Below are positions 27,674 to 38,328 of a DNA stretch of 64,000 nt, piece after piece. Below the pieces are notes generated by a model, which was given only the letters and a program-made list of their open reading frames with translations, searched no databases and had not been told where the DNA came from. Within the stretch, counting starts at the first letter, position 1. Each line of letters opens with the position of its first letter. Source of the stretch: CAVRQM01 sp963838805 (GTDB taxonomy: Bacteria; Pseudomonadota; Alphaproteobacteria; Acetobacterales; Acetobacteraceae). The stretch spans positions 124,001-188,000 of the forward strand of contig CAWISK010000004.1 of the NCBI GenBank assembly GCA_963838805.1, in the 5' to 3' direction. A program made the position numbers and the translations under genes.

Positions 27674-28346
27674 CGCGCTCGGCCCCGGTGCCGCGCCGCG
27701 CAGCCCCGACGCACCGGGCTTCTACGGCAAGGCGCCGGCACTCGGCGATTTCATCAGCCGCCGCATCCCTCCCGCCTTCATCGCCGAATGGCATGGCTGG
27801 CTGCAACGCCTGATCCTGGCGTCGCGCGCCCGCCTCGGCACGGAGTGGCTGGACGCATGGAACGAGGCACCGATCTGGCATTTCGCACTCGCCGCGGGCT
27901 TGGCCGGCCCGGCACGCTGCTTCGGCGTGCTGATCCCGAGCGTCGACCGCGTCGGCCGGCAGTTTCCGTTCAGCATCCTGGGATGGGCCAGCAATACGGG
28001 TCTCGCCCTACCCGGCTGGGCGCTGCGCGCCGAGGCGCTGGCATTGTCGGCGCTGGAGGACTGGTTCGATCCGCAACGCCTGGACGCGGAGCTGGTGGCA
28101 CTCGGCAACCCGGCCGCGCCAAATGCGGGTTTCATGCCGACCGCCCAGGGCTGGACCGGCATCGCCCAGCCCGACGTCTGGCCCATGGAGGTGGATGCCG
28201 CGATGGCCGCGATGGCCGAGGGCGAGACTCTGTGGTGGTGCCGGGGCGGCGCGCGCGTGCCAGCGGGTCTGCACCGCTGCATCGGCCTGCCGGAAGGCGT
28301 GCTCTCAGCCGGCCTGATCGGATGCGCCGCCGCGAAATCGGCGTGA
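27667..28346 (+). CDS. tagF: T6SS accessory protein TagF (ImpM)
   Basis: A protein of about 225 aa with the TagF pattern (GFYGKAPALGDFISRRIP, then WLDAWNEAPIWHFAL, PSVDRVGRQFPFSI, LWWCRGGARVP). TagF is a negative post-translational regulator of T6SS firing in other species, acting on the FHA/TagH pathway, and TagH is present here. ATG 27667 and an upstream start at 27648 are both possible; the frame overlaps the end of the methyltransferase gene either way. It is the last gene of the T6SS run. Confidence 0.85.
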
Positions 28347-28426
28347 TCGGGTCAGTATGTCGCTCCTGCATCGCGCCAGGATGCCCGCTGAGTTCGCCGG
28401 GCAGCTCCTGGCGGACGCTGCGGCGC

Positions 28427-29086
28427 CTACGAGCGTCGGTTGCGCCGGCGACGGATCAGGCCGAGACCGACCAGACCCGATCCCAACAGCGCCAGGGAGG
28501 CCGGCTCCGGCACCGCCGTCACCGATCCGTCCAGGCTCGTGAGGGACGGCCCATCGGCATGGATGGTGAGCACCTCGGTGAGGGTGAACGGGCCGCCGAT
28601 GGTGGCGCTGCCCTTCCCTGTGAGCGCGAACGGGCTGCCACTCCCGTGCAGCGTGCTGAGCAGCGTGCCGGTGCCCAGCAGGGTGTTGGAGAGATCGACA
28701 TAGGTCTGCAACGTCACGCTTCCCTTGCCCGCGACGAAGCCGCCGCTGAACTGGGTGAGCCAGTTCGACAGGCCGACGGGGCTGGTCAGGTCGTTTTCGG
28801 ATAGCGTCACGACCAGCGTGCCGCCGCTGACGCTCGACAGGTTGACCGAGCCCAGATCGAGCGACGGCGCCGTGCCGGCCACGCCGATATCGCCGCTGAA
28901 GTCGAAATGACCGATCGACTGGCCCACGATCAGCGGGCTGCTTCCGGTCTCGTTCCAGACGTGAGGGCCGGACTGGAGCTGGATTTCCAGCGAGGCCCGC
29001 GCCGGGGCCGCGGAAAAGCAGACGAACCCTGCAATGGTCGCAACCGCGATCAGGCCCGAGGTCTTGCCGCCCACTGTCTTGGACAC
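28427..29086 (-). CDS. PEP-CTERM sorted exported protein
   Basis: A 219-aa protein. The GTG at 29086 has AGGAGC close upstream and begins a clear signal peptide (LIAVATIAGFVCFSAAPARA, cut before SLEIQ). The mature part is a Gly/Ser/Thr-rich beta protein. The end is a textbook PEP-CTERM signal: VPEPASLALLGSGLVGLGL then RRRRNRR. Such proteins are recognised by exosortase and delivered to the cell surface or extracellular matrix. No exosortase gene is in this window. It lies between tagF and htpG, converging on tagF, and is not obviously related to the T6SS. Confidence 0.88.
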   Translation of the reverse strand: MSKTVGGKTSGLIAVATIAGFVCFSAAPARASLEIQLQSGPHVWNETGSSPLIVGQSIGHFDFSGDIGVAGTAPSLDLGSVNLSSVSGGTLVVTLSENDLTSPVGLSNWLTQFSGGFVAGKGSVTLQTYVDLSNTLLGTGTLLSTLHGSGSPFALTGKGSATIGGPFTLTEVLTIHADGPSLTSLDGSVTAVPEPASLALLGSGLVGLGLIRRRRNRRS

Positions 29087-29223
29087 GTGTTGCTCCTGCG
29101 CGTTTCGATGCCACGGGATATGCAGAAGGCGTGCCACGGGCAGGAATTTAGTCCGCTCAAGCCTCTGGCCAGAGCCACCGGACCTGCCTGTAAAGCCGGC
29201 CGACACGCTGCCCGAATGATTCG

Positions 29224-31086
<1,863 letters not shown>

Positions 31087-31141
31087 CGCCTCGTCTCGCT
31101 TGCTGCCGGAGCGGGCGATATGCGCAGCATTCGGCCGGGGT

Positions 31142-31852
31142 TCAATGCGCCGCGCGCACCAGCCTGCCGTCGGCCGTGCGATGGATGCCGCACTCGGTCT
31201 TGCCGGTGCCGGCCCAACGCCCGGCCCGCAAATCCTCGTCGGGGGCCACGGCACGGGTGCAGGGCGCGCAGCCGATCGAGCGGAAGCCGTACGCCACCAG
31301 CGGATGCGACGGCAGGCCGCGCCGCATATGCTCTGCCGCCACGTCTGCCACGCTCCAATTGGCGAGCGGATTGATCTTCACCCGGCCGTCCACCCGCTCC
31401 ACCACCGGCAGCTCATCGCGGCTCGCCGCCTGATAGCGCTTGCGGCCGCTGATCCACGCATCGAAGCCGGACAATCCGGCCTCCAGCGGCGCCACCTTGC
31501 GCAGCGTGCAGCAGGCATCCGGGTCGGCCGCCGCCAGCCCGCCGGCGGGATCCTCGCGCGCGATGTCGTCCGCGTCCGGGATCAGGCTGCGCACGTTGCG
31601 CAGACCGAGCCGGCGCACCAGCAGGTCGCGATAGGCGAGCGTCTCGGGAAAATGCCGCCGGGTATCGAGGAAAAGCACAGGCACGCCGGGGTCGATCTCT
31701 GCCGCCATCGCCAGAAGCACGGCGGACTCTGTGCCGAACGAGGACACCACCGCGATCCGATCGGCGAAACAATCTTGCATGGCCGCGGCCAGCAGGGCCG
31801 CCCCGTCAAGGCCGCCGAGAGAAAGGAGTTCGTCGGTCAATACGTCCTGCAT
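31142..31852 (-). CDS. cysH: Assimilatory APS reductase (CysH family)
   Basis: A 236-aa enzyme that reduces adenylyl sulfate to sulfite with thioredoxin in the sulfate assimilation pathway. Marks: SSFGTESAVLLA (nucleotide-binding loop), LFLDTRRHFPETL, DACCTLRKV and CAPCTRAV, the two Cys pairs that hold a 4Fe-4S cluster and point to APS rather than PAPS as substrate, and the catalytic TECGIH near the end. The ATG at 31852 is chosen as the first Met before the conserved core. It is divergent from the helicase gene at 32005. Confidence 0.93.
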   Translation of the reverse strand: MQDVLTDELLSLGGLDGAALLAAAMQDCFADRIAVVSSFGTESAVLLAMAAEIDPGVPVLFLDTRRHFPETLAYRDLLVRRLGLRNVRSLIPDADDIAREDPAGGLAAADPDACCTLRKVAPLEAGLSGFDAWISGRKRYQAASRDELPVVERVDGRVKINPLANWSVADVAAEHMRRGLPSHPLVAYGFRSIGCAPCTRAVAPDEDLRAGRWAGTGKTECGIHRTADGRLVRAAH

Positions 31853-32004
31853 GCGGAAGATAGTGCGCAGGCGATCCACGTTGCGCAAGTGGGTATTCCA
31901 CGATTCCACGCATGACCCACATGGCGTCGGTGCATTTCCCGGCGGGGAATAGGCGGCGGCGCTTCCGGCTTGCTTTCGGGCGCGCATGACCCAACCATCA
32001 GGGC

Positions 32005-34503
32005 ATGTCGGGACTCGATCCCCGGGTGCGCGCCGTGCTCGGGCCTACCAATACAGGCAAGACGCATCTCGCCATCGAGCGTCTGCTGGCCCACAGCTCG
32101 GGCATTATCGGCTTTCCCCTGCGCCTGCTGGCTCGCGAGAACTACGACCGGATGGTGGCGGCCAAGGGCATCCGCAACGTGGCGCTCATCACCGGCGAGG
32201 AGAAGATCGTCCCCCCGGGCGCCCGCTGGTTTTCATGCACCGTCGAGGCCATGCCGCTCGACCGCCAGGCCGAATTCCTGGCCGTGGACGAGATCCAGCT
32301 CTGCGCCGACCCCGATCGCGGCCACGTCTTTACCGACCGGCTGCTGCACGCGCGCGGCCTGGTCGAGACCATGTTCCTGGGTGCCGAGACCATCCGCAAG
32401 CTGCTGAACCGGCTGGTGCCGGGAGCCGAAATAGAGACCCGCCCCCGCCTGTCCCAGCTCACCCATGTCGGCCCGCAGAAGCTGACCCGGCTGCCGCCGC
32501 GCAGCGCGGTCGTGGCGTTCAGCGCCGCCGAGGTGTACGCCATCGCCGAACTGATCCGCAGGCGGCGCGGCGGCTGTGCCGTGGTCATGGGCCGCCTCAG
32601 CCCACGCACCCGCAACGCGCAGGTGGCGCTGTACCAGGAGAAGGAAGTCGATTTCCTGGTCGCGACCGACGCGATCGGCATGGGCCTCAACATGGACGTG
32701 GATCACGTGGCCTTCGCTGGCCTGTCCAAGTTCGACGGCCACCGTCCGCGCCGCCTCGCCGCCGCCGAGATGGCGCAGATCGCCGGGCGCGCCGGGCGCG
32801 GGATGCGCGACGGCACCTTCGGCACCACCGCCGATTGCCCGAAACTGGCCGAGGATGTTGTGGCTTGCGTCGAGGAACATCGCTTCGAGCCGCTCGACCA
32901 GCTCGCCTGGCGCAATTCGGACCTCGACTTCTCCCATATCGACCGCCTGCTGGAGACGCTGACGGCGCCACCGCCGCGCGCGGGCCTGGTGCGGGGGCGC
33001 GACGCGACCGACCTCGAAACGCTCGCGGCCCTGGCGCGCGAGCCGGACATCCGTTCGATGGCGCGCGGGCGCGGCCAGGTGCGGCTGCTGTGGGACGCCT
33101 GCCAGGTACCGGATTTCCGCAAGCTGGGCGATGACAGCCACACACGGCTCTGCGCCCGGATTTTCGGCCATGTGGCGCAGGGCGGCGTCGTGCCGGAGGA
33201 GTGGATCGCCGGGCAGATCGCAGCATTGTCGCGTGCCGATGGCGATATCGACACGCTGATGCAGCGCCTGGCCGGCGTGCGCGTCTGGACCTATGTCGCC
33301 GCCCGCCCCGACTGGCTGCGCGACGCCGCGCAATGGCAGGCGCGCGCCCGCGCCGTCGAGGATCTGCTGTCCGACGCGCTGCACGAACGGCTGACCGCCC
33401 GCTTCGTCGATCGCCGCGCCACGCACCTGCTGCGCCGGCTGGAAGCAGGCGAGGCGGAGACGCTGTATTCGGCCGTGACCCGGCGCGGCGAGGTCGTGGT
33501 GGAGGGCCATCCGGTCGGTCACGTCGCAGGGTTCGGCTTCGTGCCCGATCCCAACTCCGCGGGCGACGAACGCCGGCTGGTGCTGCGCGCCGCGCGCCGC
33601 GCCCTGCACGCCGAAATGCCGCTGCGGCTGGCGCGGCTGGAGGCCGCACCCGATACCGCCTTCGCCCTGCTGCCGAACCAGCGTATCGAGTGGGAGGGTG
33701 CGCCGGTGGCGCGGCTGCGGCCGGGCGCCGCACCGCTCACCCCGCAGGTCGAGGTGGAGACGAGCGAGTTCCTCGACGGGCCGCAGCGCGAACGGGTGCG
33801 CCAGCGCCTGCAACGCATGATCGATGCGCGCATCGTCGGGACGCTGGCGCCGCTCGCCACGGCCGCAGCCGGGGTCGCGCGCGACCCCGCCTTGCGTGGG
33901 GCGCTGCACGAGCTGGAACAGGCGCTCGGAGTGGCACCGGCGCTGGCCGGCCCGCCATTGGCTCCCGCGCTGCGCGGGCGGCTCAAGCAGCTCGGTGTGC
34001 GGGCCGGGCGCCTCGCGCTGTTCCTGCCGGCGCTGCTCAAGCCGCGCCCGGCGGCGTTGCGGGCGCAGCTCTGGGCGCTCTGGAACGGTATCACGGTGCC
34101 GTCCCTGCCGGCCGCCGGGCTGGTGGCGATCCCGCCCCCCACTGACTGGCCGGAGGATTTCGCCCGCACCCTGGGCTGGGTCGCGGCCGGGCCGGTGCTG
34201 CTGCGCCTCGACGTGGCCGAGCGGGTCGCCGCGGAACTGGCCTGGGCCAGCCGCGGCCGCCGCGTGCCGGTGCCTCCCGGCCTCGCCTCGCGCCTGTCGA
34301 TCCGCACTGAACTACTCGCGCCGGTGCTGCGGGGACTGGGAATGCGTCTGCTTCCGGCACAGGCGCTGGCGCCCGGCCAGTACGGCCCACCGGCGCCGCC
34401 GATGATGGTGAGCGCCGCGCCGCGCCGGGCGCCGGTCACCCGGGCGCCGGCACGCGCCACGCCGCATGGACCTTTCGCGGCACTGGCCTCGCTGCGCCTG
34501 TGA
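32005..34503 (+). CDS. SUV3-like ATP-dependent RNA helicase
   Basis: An 832-aa DExH helicase related to mitochondrial SUV3, common in alphaproteobacteria. Motifs: GPTNTGKTHLAIER (Walker A), LAVDEIQLCADPDRGH (motif II), FLGAETIRKLL, VATDAIGMGLNMDVDHVAF and QIAGRAGRGMRDG (motif VI). The SUV3-type C-terminal region follows (ETLTAPPPRAG, DIRSMARGRG, LLWDACQVPDF). The last 250 residues are Arg/Ala/Pro-rich, typical of the bacterial members. It probably unwinds RNA during decay or ribosome assembly. It overlaps the next gene by four bases (GTGA), so the two are translated together. Confidence 0.93.
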   Translation: MSGLDPRVRAVLGPTNTGKTHLAIERLLAHSSGIIGFPLRLLARENYDRMVAAKGIRNVALITGEEKIVPPGARWFSCTVEAMPLDRQAEFLAVDEIQLCADPDRGHVFTDRLLHARGLVETMFLGAETIRKLLNRLVPGAEIETRPRLSQLTHVGPQKLTRLPPRSAVVAFSAAEVYAIAELIRRRRGGCAVVMGRLSPRTRNAQVALYQEKEVDFLVATDAIGMGLNMDVDHVAFAGLSKFDGHRPRRLAAAEMAQIAGRAGRGMRDGTFGTTADCPKLAEDVVACVEEHRFEPLDQLAWRNSDLDFSHIDRLLETLTAPPPRAGLVRGRDATDLETLAALAREPDIRSMARGRGQVRLLWDACQVPDFRKLGDDSHTRLCARIFGHVAQGGVVPEEWIAGQIAALSRADGDIDTLMQRLAGVRVWTYVAARPDWLRDAAQWQARARAVEDLLSDALHERLTARFVDRRATHLLRRLEAGEAETLYSAVTRRGEVVVEGHPVGHVAGFGFVPDPNSAGDERRLVLRAARRALHAEMPLRLARLEAAPDTAFALLPNQRIEWEGAPVARLRPGAAPLTPQVEVETSEFLDGPQRERVRQRLQRMIDARIVGTLAPLATAAAGVARDPALRGALHELEQALGVAPALAGPPLAPALRGRLKQLGVRAGRLALFLPALLKPRPAALRAQLWALWNGITVPSLPAAGLVAIPPPTDWPEDFARTLGWVAAGPVLLRLDVAERVAAELAWASRGRRVPVPPGLASRLSIRTELLAPVLRGLGMRLLPAQALAPGQYGPPAPPMMVSAAPRRAPVTRAPARATPHGPFAALASLRL

Positions 34504-34862
34504 GCGACGCGGACGCGCTCTGGCAGCGGCTCGACAAATGGCTGTGGTGCGCCCGCTTTCTGCGCCACCGCGCCGATTGCGTCAGGCTGGTGCAAACCGG
34601 CAGTCTGCGCATCAACCGCCAGGCTACCGACAAGCCGCATGCCCGCCTGCACGTGGGCGACGTGCTGACGGTGCCGCTGCCCCGCACGGTGCTGGTCGTG
34701 GAGGTCGTGAGCCTCGCCAATCGTCGCGGACCCGCTGCCGAGGCACGCGCGCTCTACCGCGAAATCGCCTCGCCCGAGCCGGCCGGCGGGGGTTGCGGCA
34801 CCGGAGAGGACACGGCATATCCCCAGCCCCGCCCCCATTCGCCGGCTGCCAGGAGTGCGTGA
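34500..34862 (+). CDS. S4 domain RNA-binding protein, Hsp15-like
   Basis: A 120-aa protein with an S4 domain at residues 8-65 (RLDKWLWCARFLRHRADCVR, then LVQTGSLRIN and HVGDVLTVPLPR). This is the Hsp15 (HslR) form, which binds stalled 50S subunits with peptidyl-tRNA. The start is GTG 34500, overlapping the helicase stop. The tail of about 35 residues is Pro/Gly-rich and unlike the family. The stop overlaps the fdxA ATG region, so helicase, S4 protein and ferredoxin form one operon. Confidence 0.88.
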   Translation: MSDADALWQRLDKWLWCARFLRHRADCVRLVQTGSLRINRQATDKPHARLHVGDVLTVPLPRTVLVVEVVSLANRRGPAAEARALYREIASPEPAGGGCGTGEDTAYPQPRPHSPAARSA

Positions 34863-35194
34863 TGACCTATGTGGTTGTCGAGGCTTGCATCAAGTGCAAG
34901 TACATGGACTGCGTGGAGGTGTGTCCGGTGGACTGCTTCTACGTCGGCGAGAACATGCTGGTGATCCATCCGGACGAATGCATCGACTGCGGCGTGTGCG
35001 AGCCGGAATGCCCCGCCGAGGCGATCGTGCCCGACAGCGACGACCGCGCCGGGGCCTGGGCCGAGCAGAACCGCACCTTCGCCGCGCAATGGCCGAACAT
35101 CACGCGCAAAGGCGAGGCCCCGGCGGATGCCGACGAGTGGAAGGGCAAGCCGGACAAGGCCGCGCTGTTCTCGCCGGAGCCCGGAACGCCGTAG
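34862..35194 (+). CDS. fdxA: Seven-iron ferredoxin FdxA
   Basis: A 110-aa 3Fe-4S/4Fe-4S ferredoxin. Cluster ligands are visible in CIKCKYMDCVEVCPVDC and CIDCGVCEPECP. The C-terminal extension (WAEQNRTFAAQWPNIT) is typical of alphaproteobacterial FdxA. The ATG at 34862 follows GGAG. A hairpin with a T-rich tail at 35253-35284 probably ends this transcript. A ferredoxin-NADP reductase gene lies 10 kb away (45181) and could serve as its redox partner. Confidence 0.96.
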   Translation: MTYVVVEACIKCKYMDCVEVCPVDCFYVGENMLVIHPDECIDCGVCEPECPAEAIVPDSDDRAGAWAEQNRTFAAQWPNITRKGEAPADADEWKGKPDKAALFSPEPGTP

Positions 35195-35252
35195 CTCCCC
35201 TCTTCGGCGTCTTCCGCTCGGCGGATGACCGCCTGATGAATGGCAGGTGTCC

Positions 35253-35284
35253 GCCGCGCACGGTGACGCGCGGCTTCTTTTGTG
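35253..35284 (+). terminator. Rho-independent terminator after fdxA
   Basis: GCCGCGC (35253-35259) and GCGCGGC (35268-35274) form a perfect 7-bp stem with an 8-base loop, followed by TTCTTTTGTG. It sits 58 bases after the fdxA stop and 220 bases before carD. The rest of the 310-bp gap to carD shows no gene; it must contain the carD promoter but I see no clear consensus. Confidence 0.75.
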
Positions 35285-35504
35285 TTACAACATCCTGGTA
35301 GCGGAAGCCGCGGCCTTCCCCGGGGCCGGCCAGCCAGGGACCGTTTTAGGGGATTTTGGGCGATCGCGTCGCCGCTGTCGGCCCGCTTCATACGGCTGTC
35401 GAGTCCGGCCGCTGTGCCGCGACCGTGGGACCATCTGGCGGGTCTTGCGGTTCCGCGGGCATTGGCGCAGGGCGCAAGGATTGCAGATTGCAGAGGATCT
35501 CTGA

Positions 35505-36509
35505 ATGAAGGCTTCCGCCGTGTCGGCCCGCCCCGAACGTTCCCCGGCTGCCCCCGTCTCGCCTGTTCGGCCCGCCGCGAAACCCGCCGCGCGTCTGGCG
35601 CCCGCCGCCAAGCCCGCGCCGCCCCGCAAGCAGGACGACGGCAAGCCGGCGGCGGTCAAGCCGAATCCGGCGGCGGCCAAGGCGCCGGTGGTGGCCAAGG
35701 CCACCCAGGCCAAACCCGCCCCGACCAGGAGCGAGGCCAAGCCCGCGAACGAGGCCAAGCCCGCGAACGAGGCGAAGCCCGCAGCTGGGCCGGCCGCGAA
35801 AGCGGCGCCGATGACGACGGCGCGCCTTCCTGCCAGCGCCGGGATGGAGACACCCCGCCTCGCCGAGCCGGTGGCACCCCAGGTCGCCGAGCCAGCGGTA
35901 GCCCCGTCCGCACCCGCACCCGCACCCACCCCTGCGGCGCCCCCGCCGCACCGGCCGTCTGTGCCACAGGGGCCGATGAACGGCCGGCCACCGGTCATCT
36001 CGCGCAACAGCGGCAAGGACGAGATCTTCGCCGAGGGCGACCATGTCGTCTATCCGACGCATGGCGTGGGCCGGGTCGAGAAGATCGCCGTCGAGGAGAT
36101 CGCCGGCCACAAGCTGGAACTGATCCACATCACCTTCGAAGAGAACCGCATGACCTTGCGGGTGCCGGTCACCAAGGCCCGCACCGCCGGCCTGCGCAAG
36201 CTCGCCACGCGCAAGATCTTCGACGAGGCGCTGGCGGTGCTGCGCGGGCGTGCGCGGATCAAGCGCACCATGTGGTCGCGCCGCGCCCAGGAATACGAGG
36301 CGAAGATCAATTCCGGCGATCCGCTGGCCATCGCCGAGGTGGTTCGCGACCTGCACCGCAACGCGGGCCAGCCGGACCAGAGCTTTTCCGAGCGGCAGAT
36401 CTACGAGGCGGCAATGGACAGGCTGGCGGCCGAACTCGGCGCGCTGGACCGCACCGACAAGGCGACCGCCGCCACCAAGCTCGCCGATTTCCTCAAGACG
36501 ATCACATGA
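35505..36509 (+). CDS. carD: CarD-family transcriptional regulator with long Ala/Pro/Lys-rich N-terminus
   Basis: A 334-aa protein. Residues about 170-334 form a CarD/CdnL domain (EGDHVVYPTHGVGRVEKI, then HITFEENRMTLRVPV, RTMWSRR-like KRTMWSRRAQEYEAKIN, DLAEVVRDL-like IAEVVRDL). CarD binds the RNA polymerase beta subunit and stabilises open promoter complexes. Most CarD proteins are about 160-170 aa. Here 165 residues of Ala, Pro and Lys precede the domain, including KPANEA repeats, a composition like that of histone H1-type tails. The ATG 35505 has little choice of alternatives before residue 100. The extension may bind DNA non-specifically. Confidence 0.9.
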   Translation: MKASAVSARPERSPAAPVSPVRPAAKPAARLAPAAKPAPPRKQDDGKPAAVKPNPAAAKAPVVAKATQAKPAPTRSEAKPANEAKPANEAKPAAGPAAKAAPMTTARLPASAGMETPRLAEPVAPQVAEPAVAPSAPAPAPTPAAPPPHRPSVPQGPMNGRPPVISRNSGKDEIFAEGDHVVYPTHGVGRVEKIAVEEIAGHKLELIHITFEENRMTLRVPVTKARTAGLRKLATRKIFDEALAVLRGRARIKRTMWSRRAQEYEAKINSGDPLAIAEVVRDLHRNAGQPDQSFSERQIYEAAMDRLAAELGALDRTDKATAATKLADFLKTIT

Positions 36510-36515
36510 GCGCGC

Positions 36516-36960
36516 GTGACGGCGCGGATCACGGAGATCGGCCAGGGCGACCGCCCGCGCTGGACGGAATTGTGGCGGGCGTATCTGGATTTCTACGAGA
36601 CGGCGCTGCCGGCGGCGCAGTACCGATTTCACCTGGACCCGGCTGCATGACGGCCGCATCCAGGGCCGTGCCGCGCGCGATGCGGACGGGCGGATGATCG
36701 GGCTGGTGCATTTCCTGTTTCACGAACATGGCTGGACGCCGGGGCCGGCCTGCTATCTGCAGGATCTGTTCGTCGATCCCGCGGCGCGTGGCACCGGCGC
36801 CGGCCGCGCGCTGATCGAGGCGGTGGCGACGGTTGCGCGCGAGAAAGATGCCAGCCGCCTGTACTGGCTGACGCAGGCGGGCAACGCGACGGCACGCCAG
36901 CTCTATGATCGGCTGGCGCGCAATTCCGGGTTCATCGTATATCAATACCCAATGAGCTGA
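36516..36960 (+). CDS. GNAT-family N-acetyltransferase, one frameshift
   Basis: A protein of about 147 aa. The GTG at 36516 starts TARITEIGQGDRPRW and WRAYLDFYETALP. At a TTT run near 36625 the frame moves by one base into FTWTRLHDGRIQG, and then the acetyl-CoA core follows: GLVHFLFHEHGW, CYLQDLFVDPAARGTGAGRA (motif A with R-G-T-G-A-G) and LYWLTQAGNATARQLYDRL. The substrate is unknown. It starts seven bases after the carD stop. Confidence 0.82.
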
Positions 36961-37030
36961 TCGCCGCCGTTTCGCCGGTCCGCCGACAAGACCCGCCTGC
37001 ACCGCGAGCGTCGAGCGAGGAAGCCCCACG

Positions 37031-37799
37031 ATGCAAATCGCCGTGCTGGCCGACATCCATGGCAATCTGCCCGCCCTGGAAGCGGTCCTCGACGACATCG
37101 AGGTGGTTGGGCCGGATTTGATCGTCCTCAATGGCGATCTCGCCGACGGCCCATTTCCGGCAGAGAACTCTCGACCGCCTCATGGCACTCGGAGAGCGGG
37201 CGCTCTGGCTGCGCGGCAACGGAGATCGCTGGCTGGTCGAGGCGCGCGCCGGACGCTTTCGGCACGAGGACCAAGCGACCGCCCAACTCATCGAGTGGGC
37301 GTCGGCGCGCATCACGAGCGTGCAACGTGATCTGCTGGAGATGCTGCCGCTGACGTGCTCGATCGAGCTTCCCGGTCTGGGCCGGATCGGCTTCTGCCAC
37401 GCGACGTCGCGCAGCGACAACGAGATGATCCTCGTGGACAGCCCAATCGAGCACTACCGGCTGGCATTCTCGCAACTCGACGCACAGACGATCGTCGTTG
37501 GCCACTGCCACATGCCCTTCGACCGTCTGTTCGACCGGCGGCGCATCGTCAACACCGGGTCGGTCGGCATGCCTTATGGTCACCTCGGCGCATCCTGGGC
37601 GCTGATCGGGCGAGATATCGTGCTCCGTCGCACTCCGTACGATATCGACGACGCATCATCCCGGATCTCCCGGACGGGAATGCCGGGTGTCGATGAGTTC
37701 GTCCGAACGAACGTCCGTGCCGCCCCGAGCGATCAGGAAGCGCTCGAGGTGTTTCACAGCTTCGCGCGAAAGCAGCAGGAGCGCGGATGCTTCGAGTGA
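37031..37799 (+). CDS. Calcineurin-like metallophosphoesterase, one frameshift
   Basis: A protein of about 255 aa. The ATG at 37031 follows GAGGAAG. Metal ligands appear in order: LADIHGNLPAL (D-x-H), LNGDLADGP (G-D), LRGNGDRW (G-N-G/H-D type), then GHCHMPFDR and NTGSVGMPYG. The frame moves by one base near 37165. The family hydrolyses phosphodiesters or nucleotides; this branch resembles the YfcE/diadenosine tetraphosphatase-like enzymes. It converges on trxA. Confidence 0.85.
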
Positions 37800-37894
37800 C
37801 GTCAGCGGCCCGCGCGAGGGACTCGTCCGACCCGTCATGGCCGGCCTGATCGGCCATCCAGCGCCGGAGGCGGGATTTTCCTGGTGAGAACCGG

Positions 37895-37917
37895 ATTGCC
37901 GGGTCAAGCCCGGCAAT
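37895..37917. repeat. Palindromic intergenic repeat
   Basis: ATTGCCGGG and CCCGGCAAT form a perfect 9-bp inverted repeat around TCAAG. It lies between converging genes (phosphoesterase and trxA). GCCGGGTCAAGCCCGGC units are scattered in many alphaproteobacterial genomes. Here it could also act as a two-way terminator, though there is no T-run. Confidence 0.7.
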
Positions 37918-37949
37918 GACGGTATTGAAATGTCAGCGGCCAAAGCCGC

Positions 37950-38276
37950 CTACATCGCCGCGGCGATCCACTCCTTCAGCACGCTTTTTGGCGCCGCACC
38001 CACCTTGGTCGAAACCTGCTTGCCATCCTTGAACAGGATCAGCGTCGGAATGCCCCGCACGTTGTACGAGGTGGGCGTCCGCGGATTCTCGTCGATATTC
38101 ACCTTGGCGATGGTCAGCTTGCCGGCATACTCGTTGGCGATCTCCTCCAGCGCCGGGGCGATGGCGCGGCACGGGCCGCACCATTCGGCCCAGAAATCGA
38201 CGACGACCGGCCCGCTCGCCTTCAGCACGTCGCTCTCGAAGCTCGCGTCGCTGACCGGCTTGGTATTGGCACCCAT
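37950..38276 (-). CDS. trxA: Thioredoxin TrxA
   Basis: A 108-aa thioredoxin with the active site WAEWCGPCRAIAP, the cis-Pro segment GIPTLILFKDG and normal length. ATG 38276 has AAAGGA upstream. It reduces disulphides in the cytoplasm and could feed APS reductase. It lies just downstream of addA on the same strand, the usual order in alphaproteobacteria (tsaE, addB, addA, trxA). Confidence 0.97.
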   Translation of the reverse strand: MGANTKPVSDASFESDVLKASGPVVVDFWAEWCGPCRAIAPALEEIANEYAGKLTIAKVNIDENPRTPTSYNVRGIPTLILFKDGKQVSTKVGAAPKSVLKEWIAAAM

Positions 38277-38328
38277 TGGAACGTCCTTTCGATGTTGATC
38301 GGGGAGATGGGCGCACGCCCGGCGTGGA

